DNA of 64,000 nt from GCA-003244245 sp963712995 (GTDB lineage Bacteria > Actinomycetota > Actinomycetes > Mycobacteriales > Pseudonocardiaceae): contig CAVQKH010000022.1 in assembly GCA_963712995.1 (NCBI GenBank), forward strand, positions 372,001 through 436,000. Reading direction: 5' to 3'. The notes beneath the pieces are model-generated. The model was not told where the DNA came from and did no database searches. It saw nothing but the letters and a program-made list of their open reading frames with translations. Both the position numbers and the translations under genes were made by a program. The stretch's first letter is position 1, and the number at the start of each line of letters is the position of its first letter. This document shows, piece after piece, positions 19,001-27,640 of the stretch.

Positions 19001-19206
19001 CTCAGCTCCTCGTCACGAGCGTCGTCCTCAATGCTGGCCAGGCTCACCAGGTGCGGCGCGCGGCCGGTGAGTACGTGCGGGTCGCTACTGGCAACCTCGC
19101 CTCGCGACACGTCGGCCACCACCCACTGACGGTGCCGCACCGTGACAAGCTGACCCGGCACCGGCACAGCGGCCTGCTCATCCCGCGGCGGGAATGTACC
19201 GGTCAC
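16018..19206 (-). CDS. drmD: DISARM SNF2-family helicase DrmD
   Basis: This 1062-residue SNF2-type ATPase has Walker A in DDVGLGKTIEAGLVMQEL (about residue 155), the DEAH-type box VVDEVHSC (about 267), motif III LFLSATPHNG, and the C-terminal lobe with DAASEGINLQWH and RNGRVDRHGQ. DrmD is the signature gene of class 1 DISARM, where it accompanies the adenine methyltransferase DrmMI. The order drmD-drmMI with an ATGA overlap is as expected. Start ATG 19206 reads MTGTFPPRDEQAAVPVPGQL. An early SH3-like stretch (GQLVTVRHRQWVVADV) fits the HepA/RapA-like architecture of the family. The gene is full length and undamaged. The interval 19207-19329 upstream should hold the promoter. Confidence 0.88.
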   Translation of the reverse strand: MTGTFPPRDEQAAVPVPGQLVTVRHRQWVVADVSRGEVASSDPHVLTGRAPHLVSLASIEDDARDEELSVVWELEPGTVVHDIAVLPSPEHGFDEPGELAAFLHAVRWGAIASADTTALQAPFRSGIQIEDYQLDPVVRALSMPRTNLLIADDVGLGKTIEAGLVMQELMLRHRARTMLIVCPAGLTLQWRDEMLDKFGLDFRIVDAELLRQLRRRRGLYVNPWTHYPRLIVSVDWLKRERPMRLLREVLPATPRYPRAFDLLVVDEVHSCAPSGRGRYAVDSLRTKAIRALAPHCEHRLFLSATPHNGYLESFTALLELLDDQRFARGVRPAEEALARVMVRRLKRSLPPRWDGTPRFPRRNLDYLEVSYSEPERRAHELLNRYAASRRSYAADKPAKAAADFVTTLLKRRMFSCPKAFAQTLDVHLKTMTDRELPATPVAERVLRPLIEQLDEAIDDPADDGAYAQVELDALAAARRCAPALSSAERAMLAELGTWASGAQDRPDAKFAALRGWLDPIIPPTGDSTERVIIFTEYRDTQRWLYERLLAVGYPARRLALLYGGQDEQDREHVKNVFTADPELDDVRVLIATDAASEGINLQWHCHRVLHWEIPWNPNRLEQRNGRVDRHGQRAPEVQVRHFVPAGWQAATSFTTGSLEDELDFLRIAVEKVDRIREDLGSAGEVISAQVERKMLGRQAEWLTADAEIDRRAKRARLKVERDLARDLDRLTETLAASRAELDLTPSTVEQVVRTALALAHRRELRPAQSPDGLDAPVFRLPELPGAWATARNAGLYHPVTGAERLVTFDHNAVAGRSDVVLLHLGHQLVQMCLRLLRAELWAQARNSGGAAKLRRVTARVVPGDLLRVPAVVAHGRVVVTGAEGTRLHEEVMTAGGLIEQGRLARATTDEVSAWLAAASNQPVPPDVGDRLRGLWPELSDPLSRLLARRAADRTRSMQALLRNRCEEEVTAVATILDELERSIRAALGDTEHWEQRSLFEIDDERDQLRADHEALLARLDALPDQRQDETAALRRRYADPTARWFPAAVEFLVPVAIARAGR

Positions 19207-19329
19207 GGCGGGATCCTAACGTGGCGCGCGCTCGGCGATCTTGCAATCACCCTGAATCATGGGTGCACCTGGCCGTACTTCAGTGACGCCAGGCCCGCGC
19301 TGGGGGCAAGTAGTTATCGATCGGGTTCG

Positions 19330-21639
19330 TTACCGCAGTTCGAGCGCGGCGCGGAGCCGGTCGGGGTCCATCGTCCCGGGGTTGTCGGCGTGTGCGGGGA
19401 GGCAGTCGAGCAGCCGGATCAGGTCACCGCGTCGGGTGGGGTCCGCGGCGGCCTGGCGGGGGGTGCGCCCGGCCAGGGCGGGGATGGGCTGGTCGAGCCA
19501 CTTCTGCTCGTAGTCGCGGATGGATCGGGCGAGCGCGGCCGCGGCCACGGCGGGGTCGCGCTCGTGCGCGGGGTCCTCGTCGGCGGGTGTGGTGTCACCG
19601 GGGCGGGTGAGGAAGCCGACCAGGTCGAGCGGGTCGGGCTCGGAATCCAGCAGCGCGATGAGCCCGTCGCGCTCGTGCGCAGCGACGGGTTCGATGCCGC
19701 CGAAGATCTGTGTGGTGTCACCGGCGGGCACGACGCGGGCGCACACCAACGCACCGGCCTTGAGCATCTGGCTGGCCGTCCGCTCCCGGACCTGGTGGAC
19801 GTCGCCGGTGCGCACGTCGCGCATCGTGAAACCAGCGCCGCGCCGGACGTGCTCGATCTCGTACACCGACCGGTCGATGAGTAGCCACTGCTCGGCCAGC
19901 AGCCGCTCGTCCTCGGGCAGCAACACACCTCGGGTGGCCACGAACTCAGCGAACGCGCCGCCCTCGAACAGGACCGCGTCGGTGACCAGCGGGGCGTCCA
20001 GCGCGCCGAGCAGGGCATCGGCGGCCTCGTCGAACTGTGCCCGCACTTGCGCCGCCTCCATCACCGCGCCGCGCCAGGGACCGTCGACCAGGAACATGCC
20101 CGCCTTCTGATACAGCCACGCCGCGCGCTCGTCGAGCGGGAGTTGCTCGTGGTGGAGGTGGCATTTCTTGTACTTGCGGCCGGATCCGCACCAGCACGGC
20201 TGGTTGCGGCCGAGGTCGGGCCGGGGCATGGCCTGGAAATGTTCGAGCAGCTCGACCAGTGGGTGATCGCCCGGGGTTCCCGCCCGGCGCAGCAGCGCCA
20301 GCCCTCGGGTGGCGTCGCCGCGGTCGCTGGCGTATCTGGCCAGGTCGACCAGCGCGGGCGACCATTGCGGGTCGGCCGCTTCGACGACGTGGTAGGCCGC
20401 CTCGGCCTGGGTGAGGTCGCCGAGCCGCTCGTGGGCCTTGCCGCGCAACCACCGCAAGGCCGGGCGAGCGGCCGGCAGCGCCAGCGGCTCGAGCGTCTCG
20501 GCGAACAGGCCGAGTACCGCAGCGCCGTCGATACCGGATCCGATGGTCTCGGCCAGGACCGCCTCGGCCACCGCGGGCTCGGCCAGGTACACCGTGGTGG
20601 CCCTCACTGTGGCGGACTTGACCGTGGCTGCCTCATCGTGTGCACGGCCCGGGTCGGCCGGTGAGGGACCCGGCCTGGTGAGCTCGGCGACGAAGGCCGC
20701 CAGCGCGGTCTCACCCCCATCCTCATCGAGGGCCAGCGCGGCGGCGTGCAACTCGACGAGCTGGTCATACAGGATGACCATGGCCAAAACCGCGAGGGCT
20801 TCGTTGTCGCTGAGATCATGAACTCGGGTGATCGCCGCGCACCGCTTATCCACCTGCCAGCGCCGGAAGTCGAACCCCTGCGCGGCAAGCCACTCACCGT
20901 CATGAGCCAGCCCGCAGGTATCCAGCGCCTCCCCCAGGGGCGGCAGCGGCTCGATGAACAGCGTCGGATCATTCGCACACGCCGTCCAGACCGCGACGTC
21001 CAGCGGCGTGGGCTCGTCCGACTCGGTCTCCAGGACCGTGCTCAGCCGCTGCCCCAGTGTGGCCACCGTTTCCGCCGTCACCACCGGCTCCGGGATGGAC
21101 TCCAGCAGCAACCCGTCCTCGGCGGCGAGACCCAGCGCGATGACATCACCCTCGCTGAGCCCTTTTCCCCGCAGATAGCCGGGCGGCAGCAGCAGAGCAC
21201 CGAGCTCGTCAACCACATCCAGCGGGATACCCCGCGCTGCCACAGCGTCGGCGTCGAAGGGCATGAGCACCCCGACCACCGGTGAACCGTCTGCCAGCCG
21301 CTGGTAGGGCTCGCGCTCGGTCAGCATGTCGACCGGTTTGAGGTCCGAGCCCATCAGGAGGATGTCGTGTTCGAGCTCCGGCCTGCTCAGCCGGTGTGTG
21401 AACATCCGGCCGGCCAGCAGGACCGGCAACGACGCCCACCGTTCATCGGCCAGCACCGCCACCAGGCCATCGCCGTCGTCCAACGCCTCGGCCAGCGCGT
21501 CATCGGGGTCGTCACCGAGGTCCACACCCCGACTTGCCACGGCGACGAGTTGGTCCTCGGTCATCGGCCCGTGCTCGGCCAGCACCCCGGCAATCACGTC
21601 GATGAGCCCCGAACTCGTCGGAGGCAGTGAGTCAGCCAC
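19330..21639 (-). CDS. SEC-C motif protein
   Basis: A SEC-C zinc-binding motif, GRNQPCWCGSGRKYKKCH, lies near residue 480; the motif is known from the SecA C-terminus and from many proteins of unknown role in which it mediates metal and protein or RNA binding. The N-terminal part (SGLIDVIAGVLAEHGPMTEDQLVAVAS) looks like a winged-helix domain, and the region just before SEC-C (RGKAHERLGDLTQAEAAYHV) is TPR-like. I prefer GTG 21639; a further in-frame start lies at 21696. It is leftward and 123 bases upstream of drmD, so it may share DISARM transcription, though such proteins also occur alone as core genes. No protease or nuclease motif is visible. Confidence 0.7.
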   Translation of the reverse strand: MADSLPPTSSGLIDVIAGVLAEHGPMTEDQLVAVASRGVDLGDDPDDALAEALDDGDGLVAVLADERWASLPVLLAGRMFTHRLSRPELEHDILLMGSDLKPVDMLTEREPYQRLADGSPVVGVLMPFDADAVAARGIPLDVVDELGALLLPPGYLRGKGLSEGDVIALGLAAEDGLLLESIPEPVVTAETVATLGQRLSTVLETESDEPTPLDVAVWTACANDPTLFIEPLPPLGEALDTCGLAHDGEWLAAQGFDFRRWQVDKRCAAITRVHDLSDNEALAVLAMVILYDQLVELHAAALALDEDGGETALAAFVAELTRPGPSPADPGRAHDEAATVKSATVRATTVYLAEPAVAEAVLAETIGSGIDGAAVLGLFAETLEPLALPAARPALRWLRGKAHERLGDLTQAEAAYHVVEAADPQWSPALVDLARYASDRGDATRGLALLRRAGTPGDHPLVELLEHFQAMPRPDLGRNQPCWCGSGRKYKKCHLHHEQLPLDERAAWLYQKAGMFLVDGPWRGAVMEAAQVRAQFDEAADALLGALDAPLVTDAVLFEGGAFAEFVATRGVLLPEDERLLAEQWLLIDRSVYEIEHVRRGAGFTMRDVRTGDVHQVRERTASQMLKAGALVCARVVPAGDTTQIFGGIEPVAAHERDGLIALLDSEPDPLDLVGFLTRPGDTTPADEDPAHERDPAVAAAALARSIRDYEQKWLDQPIPALAGRTPRQAAADPTRRGDLIRLLDCLPAHADNPGTMDPDRLRAALELR

Positions 21640-21770
21640 GGCGCGACATAGTACCGACCCGAAACCAGTCCGGCACGACCCCAACCCTGCAATCACCGTG
21701 TGCCGCGTGAACCCGAACGGCCACCGCTGGACTCCTGTCCGGGGCTGCGCTCATCGGCTTCGGGGTCGAG

Positions 21771-22943
21771 CTAAGCGCGTCGACACCACGTCAGGTCGAG
21801 TCGCAGCTCCGGCTGCACCCGCTCCACCACTTTCAAGCCGGCAGCTGTGAGCCGTTTTTCTAACTCCGCTGTGTCCGGTGACCACCCCGCAAGGCGTTCC
21901 CGGTCTCCCTGGCTGTAGATCCCGAGCATCTTATGGTTCTTGCACGCATACTCCGACCATGTTCCCAATAACAATAACCCTTTGTCGCTCAGTAGTGTCG
22001 CCATCCTGACCAACGCCTTCTGGAGGCGGTCTTCATAAGTTCGCGAACGGTCCCATCCGAAATGGGACAGGGTGCCCAACATGCAAGTGATGAGATCGAA
22101 CTTCCCCCTGATGTTCACCTCGCGAGCGACAAATTCGTGCTGAGAGATCTCGATCCTTTTCTCATCCGGACACCGTCGCTCCACGTTCGCTTGAGCGAAT
22201 CGTATGCAGTCATAGTCCTCGTCCACACCGAGGATCTTGCCGTTCGGCGCCACCCAGGAACGCAGTTGAATAGGATAACGGCCGGTGCACGTGCCGATAT
22301 CCAGATACCGGGTTATCTCGACACCCCGTTCCTTGATCTCCTCCCGTAAGACTTCCTCCACTCTCGCGAGCTCTATCGTCTTCAGTCTCTCGTCTTCCTG
22401 GGGGAGTGCGTATTCATAAATCGCCAGCCAGTTCGATTCATAGTCGATCTTCGATCTGGTGTAGTCTACGGCGTCTTGCAGGTCTTCGATGAACTCCGCC
22501 ATAGGATCGGCCTTGTTCCACAGCTCCTCGAAGTAGTCGATGGCCGCCTTCGAGTAGGCCGGGAAATACTGAAAAAGAGGGGAGTAGCTTCTTACGGTGT
22601 GAATGATTCCATGACGACCTCCCTCGAACACGTCCACGCGGAAGTCGTCGTAGATCGCCAGCTCCGAATCCTTCGGGTCGAGCAGCATTCCACGGGGTAG
22701 GTTTCGGTGCGCCTTGGTGTCGTCGAAGACAACCCCCACCTCGAAACCCTGCTGGAGTAAAGATTTCATACTACTCTTCAGATATTCATGTTCATCCTGA
22801 AGCATTTCCAACTCTTCGTATTTCTGCAGTTGCCGCTGGAGGATGCGATGGTCCCTGTACTCCTGCACAACAAGATGAGGAGGTTGGTCGAGGAGGAACA
22901 GGCGCCGCGCCTGACCCTCGCTCTTCTTGATGCGCTTCAGCAT
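21771..22943 (-). CDS. SAM-dependent methyltransferase with extra N-terminal domain
   Basis: The C-terminal half (about residues 195-390) is a class I methyltransferase: ITRYLDIGTCTGRYPIQLRS is motif I and GKFDLITCMLGTLSHFGWD is the motif IV region. The first about 170 residues, after a charged coiled stretch, form a separate domain that includes FEVGVVFDDTKAHRNLPRG, LAIYDDFRVDVFEGG and DYFEELWNKA. This pattern resembles the PLD-like sensor domains that end many actinobacterial regulators, but the match is by eye. The start (ATG 22943) overlaps the stop of the TIR-like gene by 7 bases, so the pair is translationally coupled. No substrate can be named. The frame remains open a little upstream, so a fusion with the TIR-like protein broken by one indel cannot be excluded. 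Confidence 0.75.
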   Translation of the reverse strand: MLKRIKKSEGQARRLFLLDQPPHLVVQEYRDHRILQRQLQKYEELEMLQDEHEYLKSSMKSLLQQGFEVGVVFDDTKAHRNLPRGMLLDPKDSELAIYDDFRVDVFEGGRHGIIHTVRSYSPLFQYFPAYSKAAIDYFEELWNKADPMAEFIEDLQDAVDYTRSKIDYESNWLAIYEYALPQEDERLKTIELARVEEVLREEIKERGVEITRYLDIGTCTGRYPIQLRSWVAPNGKILGVDEDYDCIRFAQANVERRCPDEKRIEISQHEFVAREVNIRGKFDLITCMLGTLSHFGWDRSRTYEDRLQKALVRMATLLSDKGLLLLGTWSEYACKNHKMLGIYSQGDRERLAGWSPDTAELEKRLTAAGLKVVERVQPELRLDLTWCRRA

Positions 22944-23707
22944 CTCCTCGTTGGCGGCAAGAACCTGACCATGAGGCCGCGTCCAGAAACCGGACGACAG
23001 GAACGTCGTAGTCCAGAATCGTTTTCTACGCGACCGAGCGCCTCGGCGTATGTGGATATCGGCGCCGCCGTGGACCCGAACCGGATCGGACTTCGAGTGG
23101 TTGACGCCGGCGAGGCCGAGAATTCATTGAGAGCACCGGCGATCTCGTCGAGATTCCGACGTTCCTGCCGAATTGTCTTCGCATAACCCAGGTTCGTGTC
23201 CATGGCATCATCACCGCTCCGAAGCCGCGGACGAAGCTCTCTCCACTTCGGAAGGACATCCTCTTCCGCAAAAACCGCCAAGGCGGCGTTCCGTGCCACT
23301 CCCGGTGTCGCCGGGAAGGATGCGGTTGTTATCCCGAAGACATCGGACGGCAAGTTGACACCCTCTTCCTCGAGAATGAGGACACGTTCCCTGCCGAGGC
23401 GAGCCACGAAAAGGCCGTACTCCAAGAGAACATTCCCTCGGGCCGAGTGACCTAGTTCTCCGCGGATGGTGACCTCATCGTCCTTGGCGAAGATGAAGAT
23501 CGCGGCATCGGTTCGTTCGACCTGCTGAAAGAGCGCAGTCAATGTGTACTCACCCGGGGGGAACGACTGGTTCCATGGGTGCACGTCGAAATCGGAACCC
23601 AGGAAACCCACGAGGCGATTCACGATCGGAAGGGCCTCGGATGAGCTGCCGATGAAGACGGTGGGTTTCCGTTGGGCCGAGGCATCAATCTTCTTGCTCG
23701 TTACCAC
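22937..23707 (-). CDS. TIR-like nucleotide-binding protein (PF10137 type)
   Basis: After a short lead, the protein reads KPTVFIGSSSEALPIVNRLV, then DFDVHPWNQSFPPGEYTLTA, FIFAKDDEVTIRGE, and SARGNVLLEYGLFVARLG. This is the CAP12/PCTIR-type TIR domain (PF10137), in which the LLEYGLF glutamate corresponds to the NAD-cleaving glutamate of TIR NADases such as Cap12 of CBASS. I choose GTG 23707 because GGAGG precedes it by 8 bases. That start lies within the last codons of the upstream DUF574 gene. The product is about 256 residues: TIR about 12-135, then a helical tail without a recognisable STING, SAVED or other sensor. The sensor may therefore be the neighbouring methyltransferase's N-terminal domain. 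Abortive NAD depletion is inferred from family, not shown. Confidence 0.82.
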   Translation of the reverse strand: MVTSKKIDASAQRKPTVFIGSSSEALPIVNRLVGFLGSDFDVHPWNQSFPPGEYTLTALFQQVERTDAAIFIFAKDDEVTIRGELGHSARGNVLLEYGLFVARLGRERVLILEEEGVNLPSDVFGITTASFPATPGVARNAALAVFAEEDVLPKWRELRPRLRSGDDAMDTNLGYAKTIRQERRNLDEIAGALNEFSASPASTTRSPIRFGSTAAPISTYAEALGRVENDSGLRRSCRPVSGRGLMVRFLPPTRRC

Positions 23708-24552
23708 AAGCTGGTTCCCTCCGGTCTTGATCGTGGCTTTCGTCCGACGCCACTGAAGTTGAATACCTCGACCAGCGTACCGAGTTCGTATGCCTCGGGT
23801 CTCCACAGCGAAGCCGAGACCACGCCGGGCTCCAACAGTTCGAGGCCGTCGAAGAAACGAATCAACTCCTGGCGGCTGCGGGCCTTGATCGGAGGTGTGG
23901 CGCTACTGTTCCACTGCCGGACAGCCTCCCGCATCACTTCCGGGCGGACTTCGGTGGTGGGATCGCACAGCACCAGGTAGCTGCCCGAGGGCAGCGCGTC
24001 CAGCAGTCGGTTCACGATCGCTTGCGCTTCATCGGTGTCCAGGATGTGTTCCATGATCCCCAGCAGCATGAGCGCGATCGGCCGGGTGAAATCCAGGATT
24101 CGGGCAGCCTCCCGCAGGATCGCGTCAGGGTCGCGCAGGTCGGCGAAGATGTAGTCGGTGATGCCTTGAGGCGTGCTGGTGAGCAGAGCACGGGCGTGCG
24201 CCATGATTAAAGGGTCGTTGTCGACGTAAACGATGCGGCATTCCGGCGCGCTCGCTTGGGCGACTTCGTGGGTGTTGTTGGCCGTGGGCAGCCCCGTGCC
24301 GATGTCGAGGAACTGGCGAATCCCCGCGTCAGCGGCCAGGTGGCGGACGGCGCGGATGAGGAACCCCCGCTGGGCGCGCGCGGCGTCGACGATGTCCGGC
24401 AGAACGATGCGAACCTGGTCGCCGACCTCGCGATCGACCGGGTAATTGTCCTTGCCGCCCAGCCAGTAGTTCCAGACCCGAGCTGTGTGCGCCCTGGTGG
24501 TGTCGATATCCGGAAGCCGTTCCTCCCGGTATGGAGGTGGGCTGTGCGTCAC
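23701..24552 (-). CDS. DUF574 (PF04672) S-adenosyl methyltransferase
   Basis: This 283-residue protein has IDTTRAHTARVWNYWLGGKDN near the N-terminus and RQFLDIGTGLPTANNTHEVAQ as the SAM-binding motif, the diagnostic features of the actinobacterial DUF574 family. Members are very numerous in Streptomyces and Pseudonocardia relatives and are predicted methyltransferases with unknown substrates. The start ATG 24552 is preceded by a plausible GGGAG. The last codons overlap the start of the TIR-like gene by 7 bases, placing it at the head of a three-gene leftward unit. Whether it belongs functionally with the TIR protein or only supplies a promoter is open; DUF574 genes usually stand alone. Confidence 0.85.
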   Translation of the reverse strand: MTHSPPPYREERLPDIDTTRAHTARVWNYWLGGKDNYPVDREVGDQVRIVLPDIVDAARAQRGFLIRAVRHLAADAGIRQFLDIGTGLPTANNTHEVAQASAPECRIVYVDNDPLIMAHARALLTSTPQGITDYIFADLRDPDAILREAARILDFTRPIALMLLGIMEHILDTDEAQAIVNRLLDALPSGSYLVLCDPTTEVRPEVMREAVRQWNSSATPPIKARSRQELIRFFDGLELLEPGVVSASLWRPEAYELGTLVEVFNFSGVGRKPRSRPEGTSLW

Positions 24553-25845
24553 GGATGCTCCCCTCTTCCTCGTCTACGTTCTCGTCCGCGATGAAACCGT
24601 AGCCTGTCGCAAGGCTGCTATCGCTGAACTGCTGCTCCGTGCCGGCATGGAGCACCCGCGCAGCCTGGTCCCGTGGCTTCCGCTGTCCAATCGATCTTGC
24701 TGGTCAGACCCACCCGATGGCGCTGGGGCTGTGTTGCGTTTGCTGATGAAGTGCGGTTGGAATGTTGGTTGAGGTTTCATGAGTGTTGGGTGGCTCGGCT
24801 TGTATCTGGGGGTCAGCGTGGACGTTTCGTGACCGGGGAGTGGGGCTATCGCGGGGTGGGTGATGGGCTGGGATGCTGTGCGTCATGACGCCAGGAAGAT
24901 CGGTGTTCCTGAGTCACACCTCGGAGCTGCGGCGTTTGCCCGGTCCGCGGTCGTTTGTGGCTGCGGCTGAGCGGGCGGTGAGTCGCGCCGGGTGTGTGGT
25001 GGTGGACATGGAGTATTTCGGTGCGCGGGATCAGCTGCCTGCGCAGGTGTGTCGTGATGCGGTGTGTGCGGCGGATGTGTATGTGCTGATCGCGGGGTTC
25101 CGGTATGGGTCGCTGGTTTGTGACGAGCCGGAGTTGTCTTACACCGAGGTGGAGTTCCAGGCGGCGACTGAGGCGGGGATGCCGCGGTTGGTGTTTGTGT
25201 TGGACGAGCAGACACTTGGTTCGCGGGAGTTGCTTGCCGATGATGTGTATGGGCCCCGTCAGCAGGCGTTTCGAGCGCGGTTAGCCGGTAGCGGACTGAC
25301 TACGGAGATGGTGGCGAGCCCGGATGCGCTGGAGACGGCGCTGTTTCAGGCGTTGGTCGTGGCGGGGACTGGCTCCGGTGGGGTGCGGGGGTCGGTGTGG
25401 GCGGTGCCGCCGCTGCGGGGTGATGAGGTCGCGCGACCGGAGCTGATGGAGGAGTTGGCTCAGGCGGTGCTGCGGCCCGGGGCTGGCACGGTAGGGGTGA
25501 CGACGGGTCTGTGGGGTGCGGGTGGTTTCGGGAAGACGACGCTGGCTCGGGTGGTGGCGCACCGCCCGGAGGTGCGGGAGGAGTTCCCGGACGGGGCGGT
25601 GTGGGTCACGGTCGGGGAGAACGTGGTCGGTCCTGAGTTGGCCGAGAAGATCACCAATGTGGTGTCGCTGCTGACCGGGGTCCGGCCGCCCTCGACCGAC
25701 CCGATGGTGGCGGGAGCTGAATTGGGGCGGGTGTTGGGTGATCGGCGGATGTTGGTCGTGGTGGATGATGTGTGGACGAAGGTGCAGGTCGAGCCGTTTT
25801 TGATTGGCGGAGGCCGGGCGGTTCGGCTTGTTACCACTCGGGTTC

Positions 25846-25855
25846 GGGGGGGGGG
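25846..25855 (+). other. Ten-G homopolymer at the frameshift of the NLR-like gene
   Basis: Ten consecutive G occur just after the codons for VTTRVRG, immediately downstream of the NB-ARC core. The upstream frame runs on for only about 30 codons of arginine-rich nonsense, while the frame one base back continues the conserved domain (LPGSAQTVRVDQM). Long G tracts are classic slippage sites. Confidence 0.75.
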
Positions 25856-26880
25856 CTGCCGGGGTCGGCGCAGACCGTGCGGGTCGACCAGATGGCCCGC
25901 CAGGAGGCCCGCCAGCTGCTCACCACCGGTCTGGTAGATCTTCCCTCGTCGGTGGTGGATGCGGCGTTGCAGGTCACGGGCTACTGGCCGGTGTTGCTTG
26001 CGTTGGTCAACGGCGCCGTCGCTGCGGATGTGGCTGCCGAGGGTGATGCTGAGAAATCGTTGCGAGAGATCCTGCATGAGCTGCGTACGGCTGGCCCGTC
26101 AGTTCTGGATGTTCAGGATGAGGACGAGCGGCACAGCGCGGTCGCTCGCACGATCGAGGTCGGCCTGGCCCGGCTCACCGGTGAGCAGCGGGAGCGGTAT
26201 CTGGAGTTGGCGGTGTTCGGTGAGGACATCGCCATCCCGGGTGAGGTATTGGCCCGCTACTGGCAGCACACCGCAGGGTGGTCGAGTTTTCAGACCCGGA
26301 GGTTCTGTCTGCGACTGGCCGATCTCGCGCTGATCAGCGAGTATCGCCGCGACTCCGACCGGCTCCTGCTGCATGACGTGATCCGCGCTCATCTGCGCGA
26401 GCGGACCCGGGATCGGTGCGGGGAGTTGGACCGCGCACTGCTCGACGCCCACCGCGGTCTCGTCCCGGATGAGGGCGGGACGAGCGCGTGGTGGCAACTC
26501 CCGCCGGAGCAGAGGTATCTGTGGGCATGGCTGCCCACCCACCTGCACGGTGGCGGGCTTGACCGTGAGCTGCAGGCGTGTGTACACCATCCGGGGTGGC
26601 TGGTCGGGAAACTCGAACAGGTCGGACCGGCTGGGCTGGAAGCTGATCTCGCTCTCTCCGATGACCCACTGTCCAGAGCGCTGGGGACCACGGTGCGGCA
26701 GAACGCCCATGTTCTCGGTCCGCTGCAACCCCCAGGGTCACTGGCCGCCACCTTGGCCACCCGTCTGCCTGGCGAGGGTCCGGCCAACGCTCTCGCCGAG
26801 CAACTGGTTGTCGGGTTGACCACGCCGTATCTGCGGGCCATCACCGCGTTGCCAGATCTACCCCACCCGGCGCTGTCCCG

Positions 26881-27640
26881 GGTGCTGACCGGCCACACCG
26901 GTGGTGTGGGGGCGTTGGTGGTGGCCCCGGACGGGTCCTGGCTGGCCTCGGCCGGCGACGACGGGGAGGTGCGGATCTGGGATCCGATCACCGGCACTAC
27001 CCGCCACACCCTGACTGGCCACACCGACTGGGTGCGGGCGTTGGTGGTGGCCCCGGATGGGTCCTGGCTGGCCTCGGCCGGCGACGACGGGGAGGTGCGG
27101 ATCTGGGATCCGACCATCGGCGTCCCCCGCCACACCCTGATCGGCCACACCCAGTGGGTGGGGGTGTTGGTGGTGGCCCCGGATGGGTCCTGGCTGGCCA
27201 CGGCCGGCAACGACAAGACGGTGCGGATCTGGGATCCGGCCATCGGTACCCCCCGCCACACCCTGACTGGCCACACCGACTGGGTGCGGTCGTTGGTGGT
27301 GGCCCCGGATGGGTCCTGGCTGGCCTCGGCCGGCAACGACAAGACGGTGCGGATCTGGGATCCGGCCATCGGTACCCCCCGCCACACCCTGACTGGCCAC
27401 ACCGACTGGCTGCGGTCGTTGGTGGTGGCCCCGGACGGGTCCTGGCTGGCCTCGGCCGGCAACGACAAGACGGTGCGGATCTGGGATCCGATCACCGGCG
27501 TCCCCCGCCACGCCCTGATCGGCCACACCGGCGGGGTGCGGGCGTTGGTGGCGGCCCCGGATGGGTCCTGGCTGGCCTCGGCCGGCAACGACAAGACGGT
27601 GCGGATCTGGGATCCGGCCACCGGCGCGCTACTCACATCA
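26881..27640 (+). repeat. Tandem 126-bp WD40-encoding repeats
   Basis: Six copies of a 126-base unit encode GHTDWVRSLVVAPDGSWLAS-type blades ending TVRIWDP. Adjacent copies differ at only a few positions over most of their length, far less than usual for WD40 blades. This indicates recent duplication or gene conversion, as in fast-evolving sensor propellers. Confidence 0.85.

Noticed and set aside
26881..27640. Possible CRISPR or satellite repeat
   Set aside because: The repeats are coding (WD40 blades) in a continuous frame.
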